From Actinoallomurus liliacearum (GTDB lineage Bacteria > Actinomycetota > Actinomycetes > Streptosporangiales > Streptosporangiaceae): DNA of 64,000 bases. This document shows positions 32,998-41,646 of the stretch, in pieces (the stretch's first letter is position 1; each line of letters begins with the position of its first letter). Both the position numbers and the translations under genes were made by a program. The notes below the pieces were generated by a model, which was given only the letters and a program-made list of their open reading frames with translations, was not told where the DNA came from and did no database searches. Where the stretch lies: the NCBI RefSeq assembly GCF_039542035.1, contig NZ_BAABHJ010000038.1, forward strand, positions 65,335 through 129,334, in the 5' to 3' direction.

Positions 32998-33223
32998 TCG
33001 GGCAGCGTAGACCGGCGCCCGCCTTCTCCGGTTCCTCCTGGAAGGGGAGCCACGCGCTACTCCCCCGGGAGTACGCCGGCCGAAGCTGCGCCGAATGCCG
33101 CAGCGTGACTGCCGTCCCCCGTACGACGACGGCGGGGCGGTCGGGCGGCGAGCATCGGGACCGTCCGAAAGGCGACCGCCGTCACGCCGGTGACGGCCGG
33201 CACTCACGGGGAGCGGGGACGAC

Positions 33224-34624
33224 ATGACGAATACGACGACCGTCGGGCCGGAGAGGGTCGCGCGCACGCTGCGCGACGCCTTCGCCGGGCCGGTGCGCCT
33301 GCCCGGCGACGCGGCGTACGACGCGACGCGGTCCGGCTGGAACCTGCGGATCGAGCACCGTCCGCTGGTCGCCGCCGAGGCGACCGGCCCCGGTGACGTA
33401 CGCGCCGCGGTCATCGCCGCGCGGGAGAGCGGGCTGCCGCTCACCGTCCAGGCGACGGGACACGGCACGCACGTGCCCGCCGACGGCCTGCTGCTCACGA
33501 CGGGCCGGATGGCGGACGTGCGGATCGACCCGTACCGGTGCGTCGCCCGCGTCGGTCCCGGCGCGCGCTGGTCCGACGTGATCGCCGCGGCCGCTCCGTT
33601 CGGCCTGGCGCCGCTGTCGGGCACGCCGTTCGTCGGCGTCACCGGGTACACCCTGGGCGGCGGGACCGGATGGCTGTCCCGCAAGTACGGGTACGCCGCC
33701 GACTCCGTCGTGACGGCCGAGCTGGTGACCGCCGACGGCGAGCACGTGACCGCGAACGCCGAGCACCACGCGGACCTGTTCTGGGCGCTGCGCGGCGGAG
33801 GCGGCAACTTCGGCGTGGTGACCGCCCTGGAACTCCGGCTGCACGCCGTCGGCCGCGTCTACGCGGGTCTGTCCCTGTACGACGCCGGCAACGCGGCCGA
33901 GACGCTCGCCCGCTACCGGGAGTGGGCGGCCGATGAGCCGGACGAGCTGAACACGGCCGTCATGCTCATGCGGATGCCGGACGTCCCGGCCGTCCCCGCG
34001 CCCGTGCGCGGCCGGCCGGTCCTCGCCGTCCGGGTCTTCCACCTGGGCGGGTACGAGGAGGCGGAGCACCGGCTCGGGCCGCTGCTGGAGGCGGCGGGCG
34101 CGCCGCTGGTGGACGGCTTCCGGGCGATGACGTTCGCTGAGGCGAGCACGGCGCTCGCCGGGGCGTCGTCGCCCCCGATGGCGGTCCGCCAGCACCTCGA
34201 CCTGTTCCGGGACCTGCCGGACGCGGTGCTCGGAACGCTGCCGGACGCGGCGTTCGGCGACGTGCCGGGGCCCGCGGTCGAGGTCCGGCACTGGGGCGGG
34301 GCGATGGCGCGGCCCGCGCCGGATGCCGGGCCGGTGGGCCACCGCGACGTGCCGTTCTCGGTGATCGCCACCGCACCGTACGGGCCCGGCGGGACCGGGT
34401 ACGGCGACGCGGGCGTACGGGCCCGGGTCGACGCGGGGGTCGACGGCCTCGTCCGCCGGCTGCGGCCGTACGCGACCGGCGGGTCCTTCCTGAACTTCCT
34501 CACCGACCCGACCCGGACGCGGGACGCCTACACGCCGGACGACCACGCGGGCCTGTGCCGGGTCAAGCAGACCTGGGATCCGGACGACGTGTTCCGTCCG
34601 GGCCACCACATCCCGCCGCTGTGA
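33224..34624 (+). CDS. FAD-linked oxidoreductase, berberine bridge enzyme-like
   Basis: A 466-residue protein of the VAO/PCMH flavin family. The FAD-binding domain (residues ~40-215) contains VQATGHGTHVPADGLLL, whose His is the expected 8-alpha-histidyl attachment site, and GVTGYTLGGGTGWLSRKYG, where the Cys of bicovalent family members is Thr/Gly, so monocovalent FAD is inferred. The C-terminal BBE motif is FLNFLTDPTRTRDAYTPDDHAGLCRVKQTWDPDDVFR, then HHIPP. No signal peptide. Substrate unknown; relatives oxidise sugars or secondary metabolites. ATG 33224, GGGGA site. Divergent from the histidine kinase. Confidence 0.9.
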   Translation: MTNTTTVGPERVARTLRDAFAGPVRLPGDAAYDATRSGWNLRIEHRPLVAAEATGPGDVRAAVIAARESGLPLTVQATGHGTHVPADGLLLTTGRMADVRIDPYRCVARVGPGARWSDVIAAAAPFGLAPLSGTPFVGVTGYTLGGGTGWLSRKYGYAADSVVTAELVTADGEHVTANAEHHADLFWALRGGGGNFGVVTALELRLHAVGRVYAGLSLYDAGNAAETLARYREWAADEPDELNTAVMLMRMPDVPAVPAPVRGRPVLAVRVFHLGGYEEAEHRLGPLLEAAGAPLVDGFRAMTFAEASTALAGASSPPMAVRQHLDLFRDLPDAVLGTLPDAAFGDVPGPAVEVRHWGGAMARPAPDAGPVGHRDVPFSVIATAPYGPGGTGYGDAGVRARVDAGVDGLVRRLRPYATGGSFLNFLTDPTRTRDAYTPDDHAGLCRVKQTWDPDDVFRPGHHIPPL

Positions 34625-34711
34625 GCGGATCTGCCGCGCCGGGACGAGCCGGCGGCCCGGAACGCCGCTCGAGACCGCCCGGCGGTAACCGGTCCGCGCG
34701 GCGGCCGGGTC

Positions 34712-34776
34712 CGCTCAGACCAGGCACGTCAGCTCGAGATCGCCGTCGGCGCGGCCCGGTTCGCTCAGACCAGGCA
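34712..34776. repeat. 15-bp echo of the dnaE 3' end
   Basis: On the minus strand TGCCTGGTCTGAGCG, encoding the last residues (Cys-Leu-Val) and stop of dnaE at 34762-34776, recurs exactly at 34712-34726, 50 bp past the first. The flanking sequence is only loosely similar. Confidence 0.8.
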
Positions 34777-37700
34777 GGCCGGCCCGAGGAGCTGCTTGAG
34801 GTCGCCCATCAGCGCCGGTGAGGCCGTGACCCGGAGTTTGTCGTCGAGGCGGACGACCGTGGTCCGCGGTCCGTTCTGCAACTGCAGGTGGACCTCGGTC
34901 TGGCCCGGGTGGGCGCCCAGCACCTCCTTCAGGCCCTGGACGACCGGCGGGGTCACCCGGGTCACCGGCATCGAGACGGTGAGCGGCCGGCCGGAGTCGC
35001 TGACCGTCAGGTCCGGCTGGGTGACCTCCATCGCGATCAGCTTCGGGGTGTCCTCGCGCTTGTCGAGGCGCGCCTTCACGACGAGGATGGCGTCCTCGGC
35101 GAGCAGCGTGGAGCACAGCTGGTACGCCGACGGGAAGATCATCAGCTCGATCGCGCCCTCGAGGTCCTCCAGGGTGGTCAGCGCCCAGGAGTCGCCCTTC
35201 TTGGTGACCTTCCGCTGCAGCCCCGAGACCAGGCCGCCGACGGTGACGATCTGCCCGTCCGCCCGCTCGTCGGCGGTCAGCGCGGCGATCGAGCAGTCGA
35301 CGTTGGCGGACAGGATGTGCTCGATGCCGAGCAGCGGGTGGTCGGAGACGTAGAGGCCGAGCATCTCGCGCTCGAAGGCGAGCAGGGTGGTCTTGTCCCA
35401 CTCCCCCTCCGGGATGGCGATGTCGAACGTGGTGTCCACCACGTCGTCGCCCCCGCCGAACAGGGAGTCCTGCCCGATCGCCTCGTTGCGCTTGATGTCG
35501 ATGATCGCGTCGATGGCCTGCTCGTGCACCATGACCAGGCTCTTGCGCTCGTGGCTCAGGCTGTCGAACGCGCCCGCCTTGATCAGCGACTCGACGACCC
35601 GCTTGTTGCACACCTGCGGCGGCACCTTGCGCAGGAAGTCCTGGAAGTCGGTGAAGCGGTCCTTCTCCTTGCGGGCCTTGACGATCGCGTCGACGACGTT
35701 CTCGCCGACATTGCGGATCGCCGACAGGCCGAACAGGATCTCGGTGTCGCCCTTCGGGGTGAAGTCCGAGTCGGACTCGTTGACGTCGGGCGTGAGCACC
35801 TTGATGCCCATGCGGCGGCACTCGTTGAGGTAGAGGGCGCTCTTGTCCTTGTCGTCCTTGACCGAGGTGAGCAGCGCCGCCATGTACTCGGCCGGGTAGT
35901 TGGCCTTGAGGTAGGCGGTCCAGTACGAGACCAGGCCGTACCCGGCGGTGTGCGCCTTGTTGAACGCGTAGTCGGAGAAGGGCAGCAGGATGTCCCACAG
36001 CGCCTTGATCGCCGCGGCGGAGAAGCCGCGCTCCTGCATCCCGGACTCGAAGGTGGCGTACTGCTTGTCCAGCTCCGCCTTCTTCTTCTTGCCCATCGCG
36101 CGGCGGAGCAGGTCCGCTTGTCCGAGGCTGTACCCGGCGACCTTCTGCGCGATGGCCATGACCTGCTCCTGATAGACGATCAGGCCGTAGGTCGTGTCGA
36201 GGATGTCCTTGAGCGGCTCTTCCAACTGCTCGTGGATCGGGGTGATCGGCTGCTGGCCGTTCTTGCGCAGCGCGTAGTTGGTGTGGGAGTTCGCGCCCAT
36301 CGGGCCTGGGCGGTACAGCGCGAGGGCCGCGGAGATGTCCTCGAAGTTGTCGGGGCGCATCAGGCGCAGCAGCGAGCGCATGCCGCCGCCGTCCAGCTGG
36401 AAGATGCCGAGCGTGTCGCCGCGGGCCAGCAGCTCGTACGCCTTCTTGTTGTCCAGCGGGAGCTTCAGCAGGTCGAGCTCGACGCCCTTGTTGGCCTTGA
36501 TGGCCTTCAGCGCGTCCTGCATGATCGTCAGGTTGCGCAGGCCCAGGAAGTCCATCTTCAGCAGGCCGAGCGTCTCACAGGTCGGGTAGTCGAACTGCGT
36601 GATGATGACGCCGTCGGAGTCGCGGCGCATGATCGGGATGTGGTCGGTCAGCGGCTCCGCCGACATGATCACACCGGCGGCGTGCACGCCGGTCTGGCGG
36701 ATCAGGCCCTCCAGGCCCTGCGCCAGATCCATGATCTGCTTGACGTCGGTCTCTTCCTCGTACAGCTTGCGCAGCTCGCCGGCCTCGCCGTACCGCGGGT
36801 GCTTCTCGTCGAAGATCCCCGACAGCGGGATGTCCTTGCCCATGACGGCGGGCGGGAACGCCTTGGAGATGCGGTCGCCCAGGGCGTACGGGAAGCCGAG
36901 GACGCGGCCCGCGTCCTTGATCGCAGCCTTGGCCTTAATGGTGCCGAAGGTGGCGATCATGGAGACCTTGTCGGCGCCCCACTTCTCGGTGACGTAGCGG
37001 ATCGCGTCGGCGCGCCCACGCTCGTCGAAGTCGACGTCGATATCGGGCATCGACACGCGGTCGGGGTTGAGGAACCGCTCGAAGATCAGGCCGTGCGGGA
37101 GCGGGTCCAGGTCGGTGATGCCCATGGCGTACGCGACGAGCGAGCCCGCCGCCGAGCCACGGCCCGGGCCGACCGCGATCCCGTTGTTCTTCGACCACAT
37201 GATGAAGTCGGCGACGACGAGGAAGTACGACGGGAACCCCATCTGGCAGATGACGTCCATCTCGTACTCGGCCTGCTTGCGGTGCTCCTCGTCGACCCCC
37301 TCGGGGAAGCGCCGCTCCATGCCCCGCCAGACCTCTTTGCGGAACCACGACTCCTCGGACTCGCCCTCCGGCACCGGGAACCGCGGCATGAGGTTGCGGT
37401 ACTCGAACATGCCGGACGAGTCGACGCGCTCGGCGACGACGAGGGTGTTGCGGCAGCCCTCGGCCCAGATGTCGGAGGTGTCGAGCGCCCGCATCTCGTC
37501 GGCGGTCTTGAGGTAGTAACCGGAGCCGTCGAACTTGAAGCGGCCCGGGTCGGACAGCTGCTTGCCGGTCTGGATGCACAGCAGCGCGTCGTGCGCGGAC
37601 GCCTCGGACTCCCGCGTGTAGTGCGAGTCGTTGGTGACGACCGGCGGGATGCCCAGCCTCTTGCTGATCTCGATCAGCCCGTCGCGGACCCGGCGCTCGA

Positions 37701-38289
37701 TGTCGAGGCCGTGGTCCATCAACTCCAGGAAGTAGTTCTCCTTGCCGAAGAGCTCCTGGTACTTGGCCGCGGCCTCCAGGGCCTTGTCGAAGTGGCCGAG
37801 GCGCAGCCGGGTCTGGACCTCGCCGGACGGGCAGCCGGTGGTGGCCATGAGGCCGGCCGAGTGCTCGGCCAGCAGCTCGAAGTCCATCCGGGCCCACTTG
37901 CGGATGAACCCCTCGGTGTAGGCCCGGCTCGTCAGCTTGAACAGGTTGTGCAGGCCCTCGGCGTTGCGCGCCCAGATCGTCTTGTGGGTGTAGTGGCCGC
38001 CACCGGAGACGTCGTCGCCCTTCTGGCTGGGCTCCCCCCAGCGCACCGGCTCCTTGTGGAACCGGGACGCCGGCGCGACGTACGCCTCGATCCCGACGAT
38101 GGGGGTCACCCCGGCCGCGGTGGCCTGCTTGTAGAAGTCGTAGGCGCCGTGGGTGTTGCCGTGGTCGGTCATCGCGATGGCCGGCATCTTCTGCCGATCG
38201 ACCTCGGCGAACATCTCCTTGAGACGGGCCGCCCCGTCGAGCATGGAGTACTCGGTGTGCACATGCAGATGCACGAACGAGTCACTCAT
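34765..38289 (-). CDS. dnaE: DNA polymerase III alpha subunit
   Basis: A 1174-residue replicative polymerase of the DnaE1 type. The PHP domain starts FVHLHVHTEYSMLDGAARL and includes AIAMTDHGNTHGAYDFY near residue 45. The polymerase centre has GPGRGSAAGSLVAYAMGITDLDPL near 385 and the catalytic aspartates of MPDIDVDFDERGR near 415. The fingers segment is RQTGVHAAGVIMS, and the C-terminus holds helix-hairpin-helix and OB domains (TVGGLVSGLQRKVTKKGDSWA). ATG 38289 gives the standard N-terminus. It acts in the replisome with the beta clamp; proofreading is by the PHP domain or a separate epsilon. Confidence 0.98.
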   Translation of the reverse strand: MSDSFVHLHVHTEYSMLDGAARLKEMFAEVDRQKMPAIAMTDHGNTHGAYDFYKQATAAGVTPIVGIEAYVAPASRFHKEPVRWGEPSQKGDDVSGGGHYTHKTIWARNAEGLHNLFKLTSRAYTEGFIRKWARMDFELLAEHSAGLMATTGCPSGEVQTRLRLGHFDKALEAAAKYQELFGKENYFLELMDHGLDIERRVRDGLIEISKRLGIPPVVTNDSHYTRESEASAHDALLCIQTGKQLSDPGRFKFDGSGYYLKTADEMRALDTSDIWAEGCRNTLVVAERVDSSGMFEYRNLMPRFPVPEGESEESWFRKEVWRGMERRFPEGVDEEHRKQAEYEMDVICQMGFPSYFLVVADFIMWSKNNGIAVGPGRGSAAGSLVAYAMGITDLDPLPHGLIFERFLNPDRVSMPDIDVDFDERGRADAIRYVTEKWGADKVSMIATFGTIKAKAAIKDAGRVLGFPYALGDRISKAFPPAVMGKDIPLSGIFDEKHPRYGEAGELRKLYEEETDVKQIMDLAQGLEGLIRQTGVHAAGVIMSAEPLTDHIPIMRRDSDGVIITQFDYPTCETLGLLKMDFLGLRNLTIMQDALKAIKANKGVELDLLKLPLDNKKAYELLARGDTLGIFQLDGGGMRSLLRLMRPDNFEDISAALALYRPGPMGANSHTNYALRKNGQQPITPIHEQLEEPLKDILDTTYGLIVYQEQVMAIAQKVAGYSLGQADLLRRAMGKKKKAELDKQYATFESGMQERGFSAAAIKALWDILLPFSDYAFNKAHTAGYGLVSYWTAYLKANYPAEYMAALLTSVKDDKDKSALYLNECRRMGIKVLTPDVNESDSDFTPKGDTEILFGLSAIRNVGENVVDAIVKARKEKDRFTDFQDFLRKVPPQVCNKRVVESLIKAGAFDSLSHERKSLVMVHEQAIDAIIDIKRNEAIGQDSLFGGGDDVVDTTFDIAIPEGEWDKTTLLAFEREMLGLYVSDHPLLGIEHILSANVDCSIAALTADERADGQIVTVGGLVSGLQRKVTKKGDSWALTTLEDLEGAIELMIFPSAYQLCSTLLAEDAILVVKARLDKREDTPKLIAMEVTQPDLTVSDSGRPLTVSMPVTRVTPPVVQGLKEVLGAHPGQTEVHLQLQNGPRTTVVRLDDKLRVTASPALMGDLKQLLGPACLV

Positions 38290-38676
38290 GCGCGATGCGC
38301 CTCCTTCAGGCATGCGACGCCTCGCGTGCCCGGAGCACGCGCCGCGTCGGAAGTCGTCGTCTGGGGGTGAAAGGCCGGCCGGGGACCGGGTCCCCTGAGC
38401 CTAACGGTGCCGCAGTGATCGCCGGGGCCCGACACTCCGGATGTCCGGTTTATACCTGTTTTCGGTCGACCATGCCTCTCCCCCAAGCGAGGCGTCTCCG
38501 GTCACGGCCCGCGGTCCGGACGACGGCGTACACCTCACCTACCAGGGTCTACCGCATTTCGGCCCGCGGATCGACCGCGCCCGTGTCGCGGCGCGAACAC
38601 GCTCCGCCACCTTGTAAGGTCAGTGCCCGTATAGCGGTTTTCGGGGGAGCGGAACCCGCTGGAAATCGGAGGCTGC
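38290..38676. other. Divergent promoter region of dnaE and amino acid permease
   Basis: 387 bp between divergent genes. A GGAGG-type site (CGGAGG) precedes the permease GTG at 38677. TTGTAA and TATAGC near 38615-38637 resemble promoter elements but are spaced too closely for a standard sigma-70 promoter. No conserved riboswitch was recognised and no gene is supportable. Confidence 0.5.
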
Positions 38677-40074
38677 GTGTCGACAGCACTGGACCACCAG
38701 GGCACCGCTCCCGGCGACGAGGACGCCGGCTACATACAGTCCCTCGGCAACCGCCAGGTACGCATGATCGCGATCGGTGGCGCGATCGGTGTCGGCCTGT
38801 TCCTCGGGGCCGGCGGGAGGCTCGCCGCGGCCGGGCCGAGCCTCGTCCTCTCGTACGCCGTCTGCGGTATCGCGGCGTTCTTCGTCATGCGCGCGCTCGG
38901 CGAGCTGGTCCTGCACCGGCCCAGCGCGGGCAGCTTCGTCACGTACGCCCGGGAGTTCATCGGCCCGTGGGCCGGCTTCGCCAGCGGCTGGATGTACTGG
39001 CTCAACTGGGCGATGACCGGGGTGGCCGAGACGACCGCCGCCGGCATCTACGTGCACAAGTGGCTGCCGCAGATCCCGCAGTGGGTCACGGCCCTGGTCG
39101 CCCTCGCCGTGCTCCTGACGGTGAACCTCCTGTCGGTACGGCTCTTCGGCGAGCTGGAGTTCTGGTTCGCCGTGATCAAGGTCCTCGCCATCGTCGTCTT
39201 CCTGTTCGTCGGCCTGTCGCTGGTCCTCACCGGCGCCGGCGTCGGCCACGACCACGCCGGTGTCTCCAACCTCACCGCGCACGGCGGCTTCCTGCCGCAC
39301 GGGGTGCCCGTCGTCCTGATGAGCCTGCAGGCGGTGGTGTTCGCCTACTCGGGGATCGAGATGGTCGGCATCGCCGCCGGCGAGACCGAGAACCCGCGCA
39401 AGGTGCTGCCCGGCGCGATCGGCAGCGTGATCTGGCGGATCGGCATCTTCTACGTCGGCTCGGTCCTGCTGCTCGCCATGGTCCTGCCCTGGACCGTCTA
39501 CAGCGCGAACGAGAGCCCGTTCGTCACGGTGTTCTCGCGGCTCGGCGTCCCCGGCGCCGGCGACATCATGAACGCGGTCGTGCTCACCGCCGCCCTGTCG
39601 TCCTGCAACTCGGGCCTGTACTCCACCGGCCGCGTCATGCGGGCGCTGGCCGTCAAGGGCGAGGCGCCGAGGTTCGTGGGGCGGATGAGCGCGCGGCACG
39701 TGCCGTACGGCGGGATCCTGTTCACCTCGATCGTGCTGCTCCTCGGCGTGGTCCTCAACTACGTCGTGCCGAAGATGGCCTTCGACATCGCCACCTCGAT
39801 CGCCTCGCTCGGCGTCGTCGCCGTGTGGGCGACCCTGATCTCCTGCCAGCTCCGGCTCCGCGCCCGCGCGGCCCGCGGCGAGATCGAACGGCCGTCCTTC
39901 CGGATGCCGTGGGCCCCGGCGTCGAACTGGGTCACGCTCGGCTTCCTCGTCCTGGTCGTCGTCCTGATGGCCTTCGCGGACACGGCCAACAAAATCGCCT
40001 TCTGGTGCCTGCCCGGTGTCGCCGTCGTCCTGTTCGTCGGCTGGCGGGTCGTCCGAAACCGCCGCGCCCCCTGA
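38677..40074 (+). CDS. Amino acid permease (APC superfamily, AAT type)
   Basis: A 465-residue transporter with twelve predicted helices. Family signatures are RQVRMIAIGGAIGVGLFLGAG in helix 1, GELVLHRPSAGSFVTYAREFIGPWAGFASGWMYWLNW in helices 2-3, VFAYSGIEMVGIAAGETENPRKVLP near residue 220-245, and SSCNSGLYSTGRVM near 310. These place it with LysP/AnsP/GabP-like permeases that import amino acids by proton symport. GTG 38677 with a CGGAGG site. No regulator is adjacent; the substrate cannot be fixed from sequence alone. Confidence 0.93.
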   Translation: MSTALDHQGTAPGDEDAGYIQSLGNRQVRMIAIGGAIGVGLFLGAGGRLAAAGPSLVLSYAVCGIAAFFVMRALGELVLHRPSAGSFVTYAREFIGPWAGFASGWMYWLNWAMTGVAETTAAGIYVHKWLPQIPQWVTALVALAVLLTVNLLSVRLFGELEFWFAVIKVLAIVVFLFVGLSLVLTGAGVGHDHAGVSNLTAHGGFLPHGVPVVLMSLQAVVFAYSGIEMVGIAAGETENPRKVLPGAIGSVIWRIGIFYVGSVLLLAMVLPWTVYSANESPFVTVFSRLGVPGAGDIMNAVVLTAALSSCNSGLYSTGRVMRALAVKGEAPRFVGRMSARHVPYGGILFTSIVLLLGVVLNYVVPKMAFDIATSIASLGVVAVWATLISCQLRLRARAARGEIERPSFRMPWAPASNWVTLGFLVLVVVLMAFADTANKIAFWCLPGVAVVLFVGWRVVRNRRAP

Positions 40075-40364
40075 CCCGGGCCCCCGTCCCGGCGGGTGGA
40101 ACGCTCGGCGAACACTGCCATGACGGGACCGCGTTCCCGACGAACCGGGACAAAGCTCCACCACGCGGCCGTCTTCGCCGAGCATCCGGCACACCCCCGA
40201 ACCGCGCCCACCACGCCCGCGACCACCCGGACGCGTCAGGCCTCCGGACCAGTGGGCGCCAGGCCGGTGAACGCCGGACCGAGCAGACCGGGACCGGCGG
40301 GGCCGGGTACGCCGGGGCCGACAGGGGCCGGGCCGGTGGACGCCGGGCCGGGGCGGCGGGGTGG

Positions 40365-41246
40365 TCAGGCCGGGGAGAGGTCGCGCTCTTCGGACGCCTC
40401 CAGGCCGGTCTCGATGACGGCCGTCATGATGCGGCCGAGCCGGTCGGCGCCCAGTCGGGGGGCGCGCGACACCATGGCCTCGACGATCTCGCGTTCGCGC
40501 CGAGGGTCCCGGCCCGCGAAGCCGCCGACCGGCTTGAGCCGCTGCACGGTGGCCGCCAGTTCCGCCCGGCGCTCCAGCAGCGTCGCCAGCGCCGCGTCGA
40601 CGCGGTCGATCGCCGCCCGGGCGCCGGGGATCGTCTCCGGCACGTCGTCGCACGTCAGGGCCCCGAGCAGCGCGGCCTTGGCCCGCACCCCGGCCACCAC
40701 CGCCGACTCGGCGTCCTCGCCCAGGAGCAGTCCGCACGCGCCCGCCGACAGCGCCGCGACGGCGAGGTCCGGGGCGGCCGAGACGTCGACGAGGACGGGC
40801 CGGTGCCGACCGGCCGCCCGGACCAGCGACAGGTCGATGGTCGCGTGCGGCAGGTGGGTGCGCGTGCCCGTCTCGCACAGGACGACGTCCTGGTTGCCCT
40901 CGGCGACGCAGTACTCGGCGGCCGACAGCCACTCCTCGAGCGTGGCCGCCGGGGCCCGCTGCACGACCACGGGACGTCCCGTACGGGCCACCGCCCGCAA
41001 GAGCTGGAAGTCCTGCATCCAGGCGCCGCCGACCACGACTCCGTCGGCATGCGTCACGATGGCCGGCAGGTCCAGGGCGGAGAACGGCTCGACGAGCAGC
41101 GGGCCGTGGTACGACCGGCGTACCCGGGTCAGCTCGGCGGCGGCGTTCGCCCGGCCGTGCAGGCGGCGCAGGCTCACCACGGCGACGTCCGGGTCGGCCG
41201 CCGGTCCGGCGATCATGACGGGGGTGTCCCGATCGTGCAGGTCCAT
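40365..41246 (-). CDS. DAHP synthase-like domain fused to AroQ chorismate mutase
   Basis: A 293-residue two-domain protein. Residues ~65-200 follow class I-beta DAHP synthases: HADGVVVGGAWMQDFQLLRAV, then EEWLSAAEYCVAEGNQDVVL, then CETGTRTHLP. The PEP-binding KRG is VQRA here, and the N-terminal KPRTSPYxFQG segment is missing, so catalysis by this domain is doubtful. Residues ~205-285 are an AroQ chorismate mutase (RAAIDRVDAALATLLERRAEL, then DPRREREIVEAM). Likely role: chorismate to prephenate, perhaps with a regulatory DAHPS-like domain. ATG 41246 has a GGAAGGAG site. An aromatic leader peptide and terminator lie upstream. Confidence 0.82.
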   Translation of the reverse strand: MDLHDRDTPVMIAGPAADPDVAVVSLRRLHGRANAAAELTRVRRSYHGPLLVEPFSALDLPAIVTHADGVVVGGAWMQDFQLLRAVARTGRPVVVQRAPAATLEEWLSAAEYCVAEGNQDVVLCETGTRTHLPHATIDLSLVRAAGRHRPVLVDVSAAPDLAVAALSAGACGLLLGEDAESAVVAGVRAKAALLGALTCDDVPETIPGARAAIDRVDAALATLLERRAELAATVQRLKPVGGFAGRDPRREREIVEAMVSRAPRLGADRLGRIMTAVIETGLEASEERDLSPA

Positions 41247-41305
41247 CGGAATCTCCTTCCGGGGCGGGCCCGGAGCCGAGCCGCCCACTCACGGTGGAAA
41301 AGCGA

Positions 41306-41332
41306 AAGGCAGAGCCCGTGGGGCTCTGCCTT
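41306..41332 (-). terminator. Attenuator terminator before the chorismate mutase fusion
   Basis: A perfect 12-bp stem, AAGGCAGAGCCC with GGGCTCTGCCTT, loop of three bases, followed on the minus strand by TTTCGCTTTT. It lies 22 bp after the leader-peptide stop and 59 bp before the structural gene start, the classical position of an attenuator. A T-rich tail is unusual in this G+C-rich window and supports a real intrinsic terminator. Confidence 0.85.
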
Positions 41333-41334
41333 GG

Positions 41335-41386
41335 CCGGCTCGGGGGTCGTCGCTCAGGTCACGGCGACCGGCTCACCCGGAGCCGG
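41335..41386 (-). promoter_or_regulatory. Alternative pairing arms of the aromatic attenuator
   Basis: On the minus strand CCGGCTC (41380-41386) can pair with GAGCCGG at 41368-41374 (5-base loop, inside the leader peptide) or with GAGCCGG at 41335-41341, immediately before the terminator stem. The two pairings are mutually exclusive, the arrangement expected if ribosome position on the leader decides the fold. Confidence 0.6.
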
Positions 41387-41416
41387 CTGCATAAACCCGA
41401 AATAGCGACGATCCAC
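41354..41416 (-). CDS. Aromatic leader peptide of the attenuator
   Basis: A 20-codon frame from GTG 41416 encoding MDRRYFGFMQPAPGEPVAVT, with Tyr5, Phe6 and Phe8 clustered near the start, then a Pro-rich segment and TGA. Chorismate mutase is the committed step toward Phe and Tyr, so a run of Tyr/Phe codons just before a terminator fits transcription attenuation by charged tRNA-Phe/Tyr. No ribosome site is evident; a TACTCT -10-like box about 5-10 bp upstream suggests a leaderless transcript. An inner ATG at 41392 lacks the aromatic codons. Inferred but internally consistent. Confidence 0.65.
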   Translation of the reverse strand: MDRRYFGFMQPAPGEPVAVT

Positions 41417-41646
41417 GTGCCCAGAGTAGCGGGGGCGACCGGAGGGTCGCCACCCGGCGGGATCCTCGTCTCGGCCAATGAGACGCACAGCGGTGCCGGG
41501 CCCGCGTCACCTCCGGGTAGACCGATGGTCTCGGGCGAGTCAGTGCCGTTCTGTCGTAGGGCGGGCGTATACCGAGACGATGGGCCTGCGGTGCCTGCCC
41601 GCGCGGGTCGCCGGTCACCCCGGAGCGACGAACTCGAAGGGTCACC

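Noticed and set aside
34888..38370. 1160-residue plus-strand frame opposite dnaE
   Set aside because: It mirrors the dnaE codons (Val/Leu/Asp/Gln bias) and lacks any family signature; dnaE is unambiguous.
38612..38637. TTGTAA/TATAGC as a sigma-70 promoter for the permease
   Set aside because: The spacer is only about 12 bp; kept as a remark only.
40230..40364. Degenerate GCCGGACC-like repeats downstream of the chorismate mutase fusion
   Set aside because: Too degenerate and compositionally biased to count as another 3' echo.
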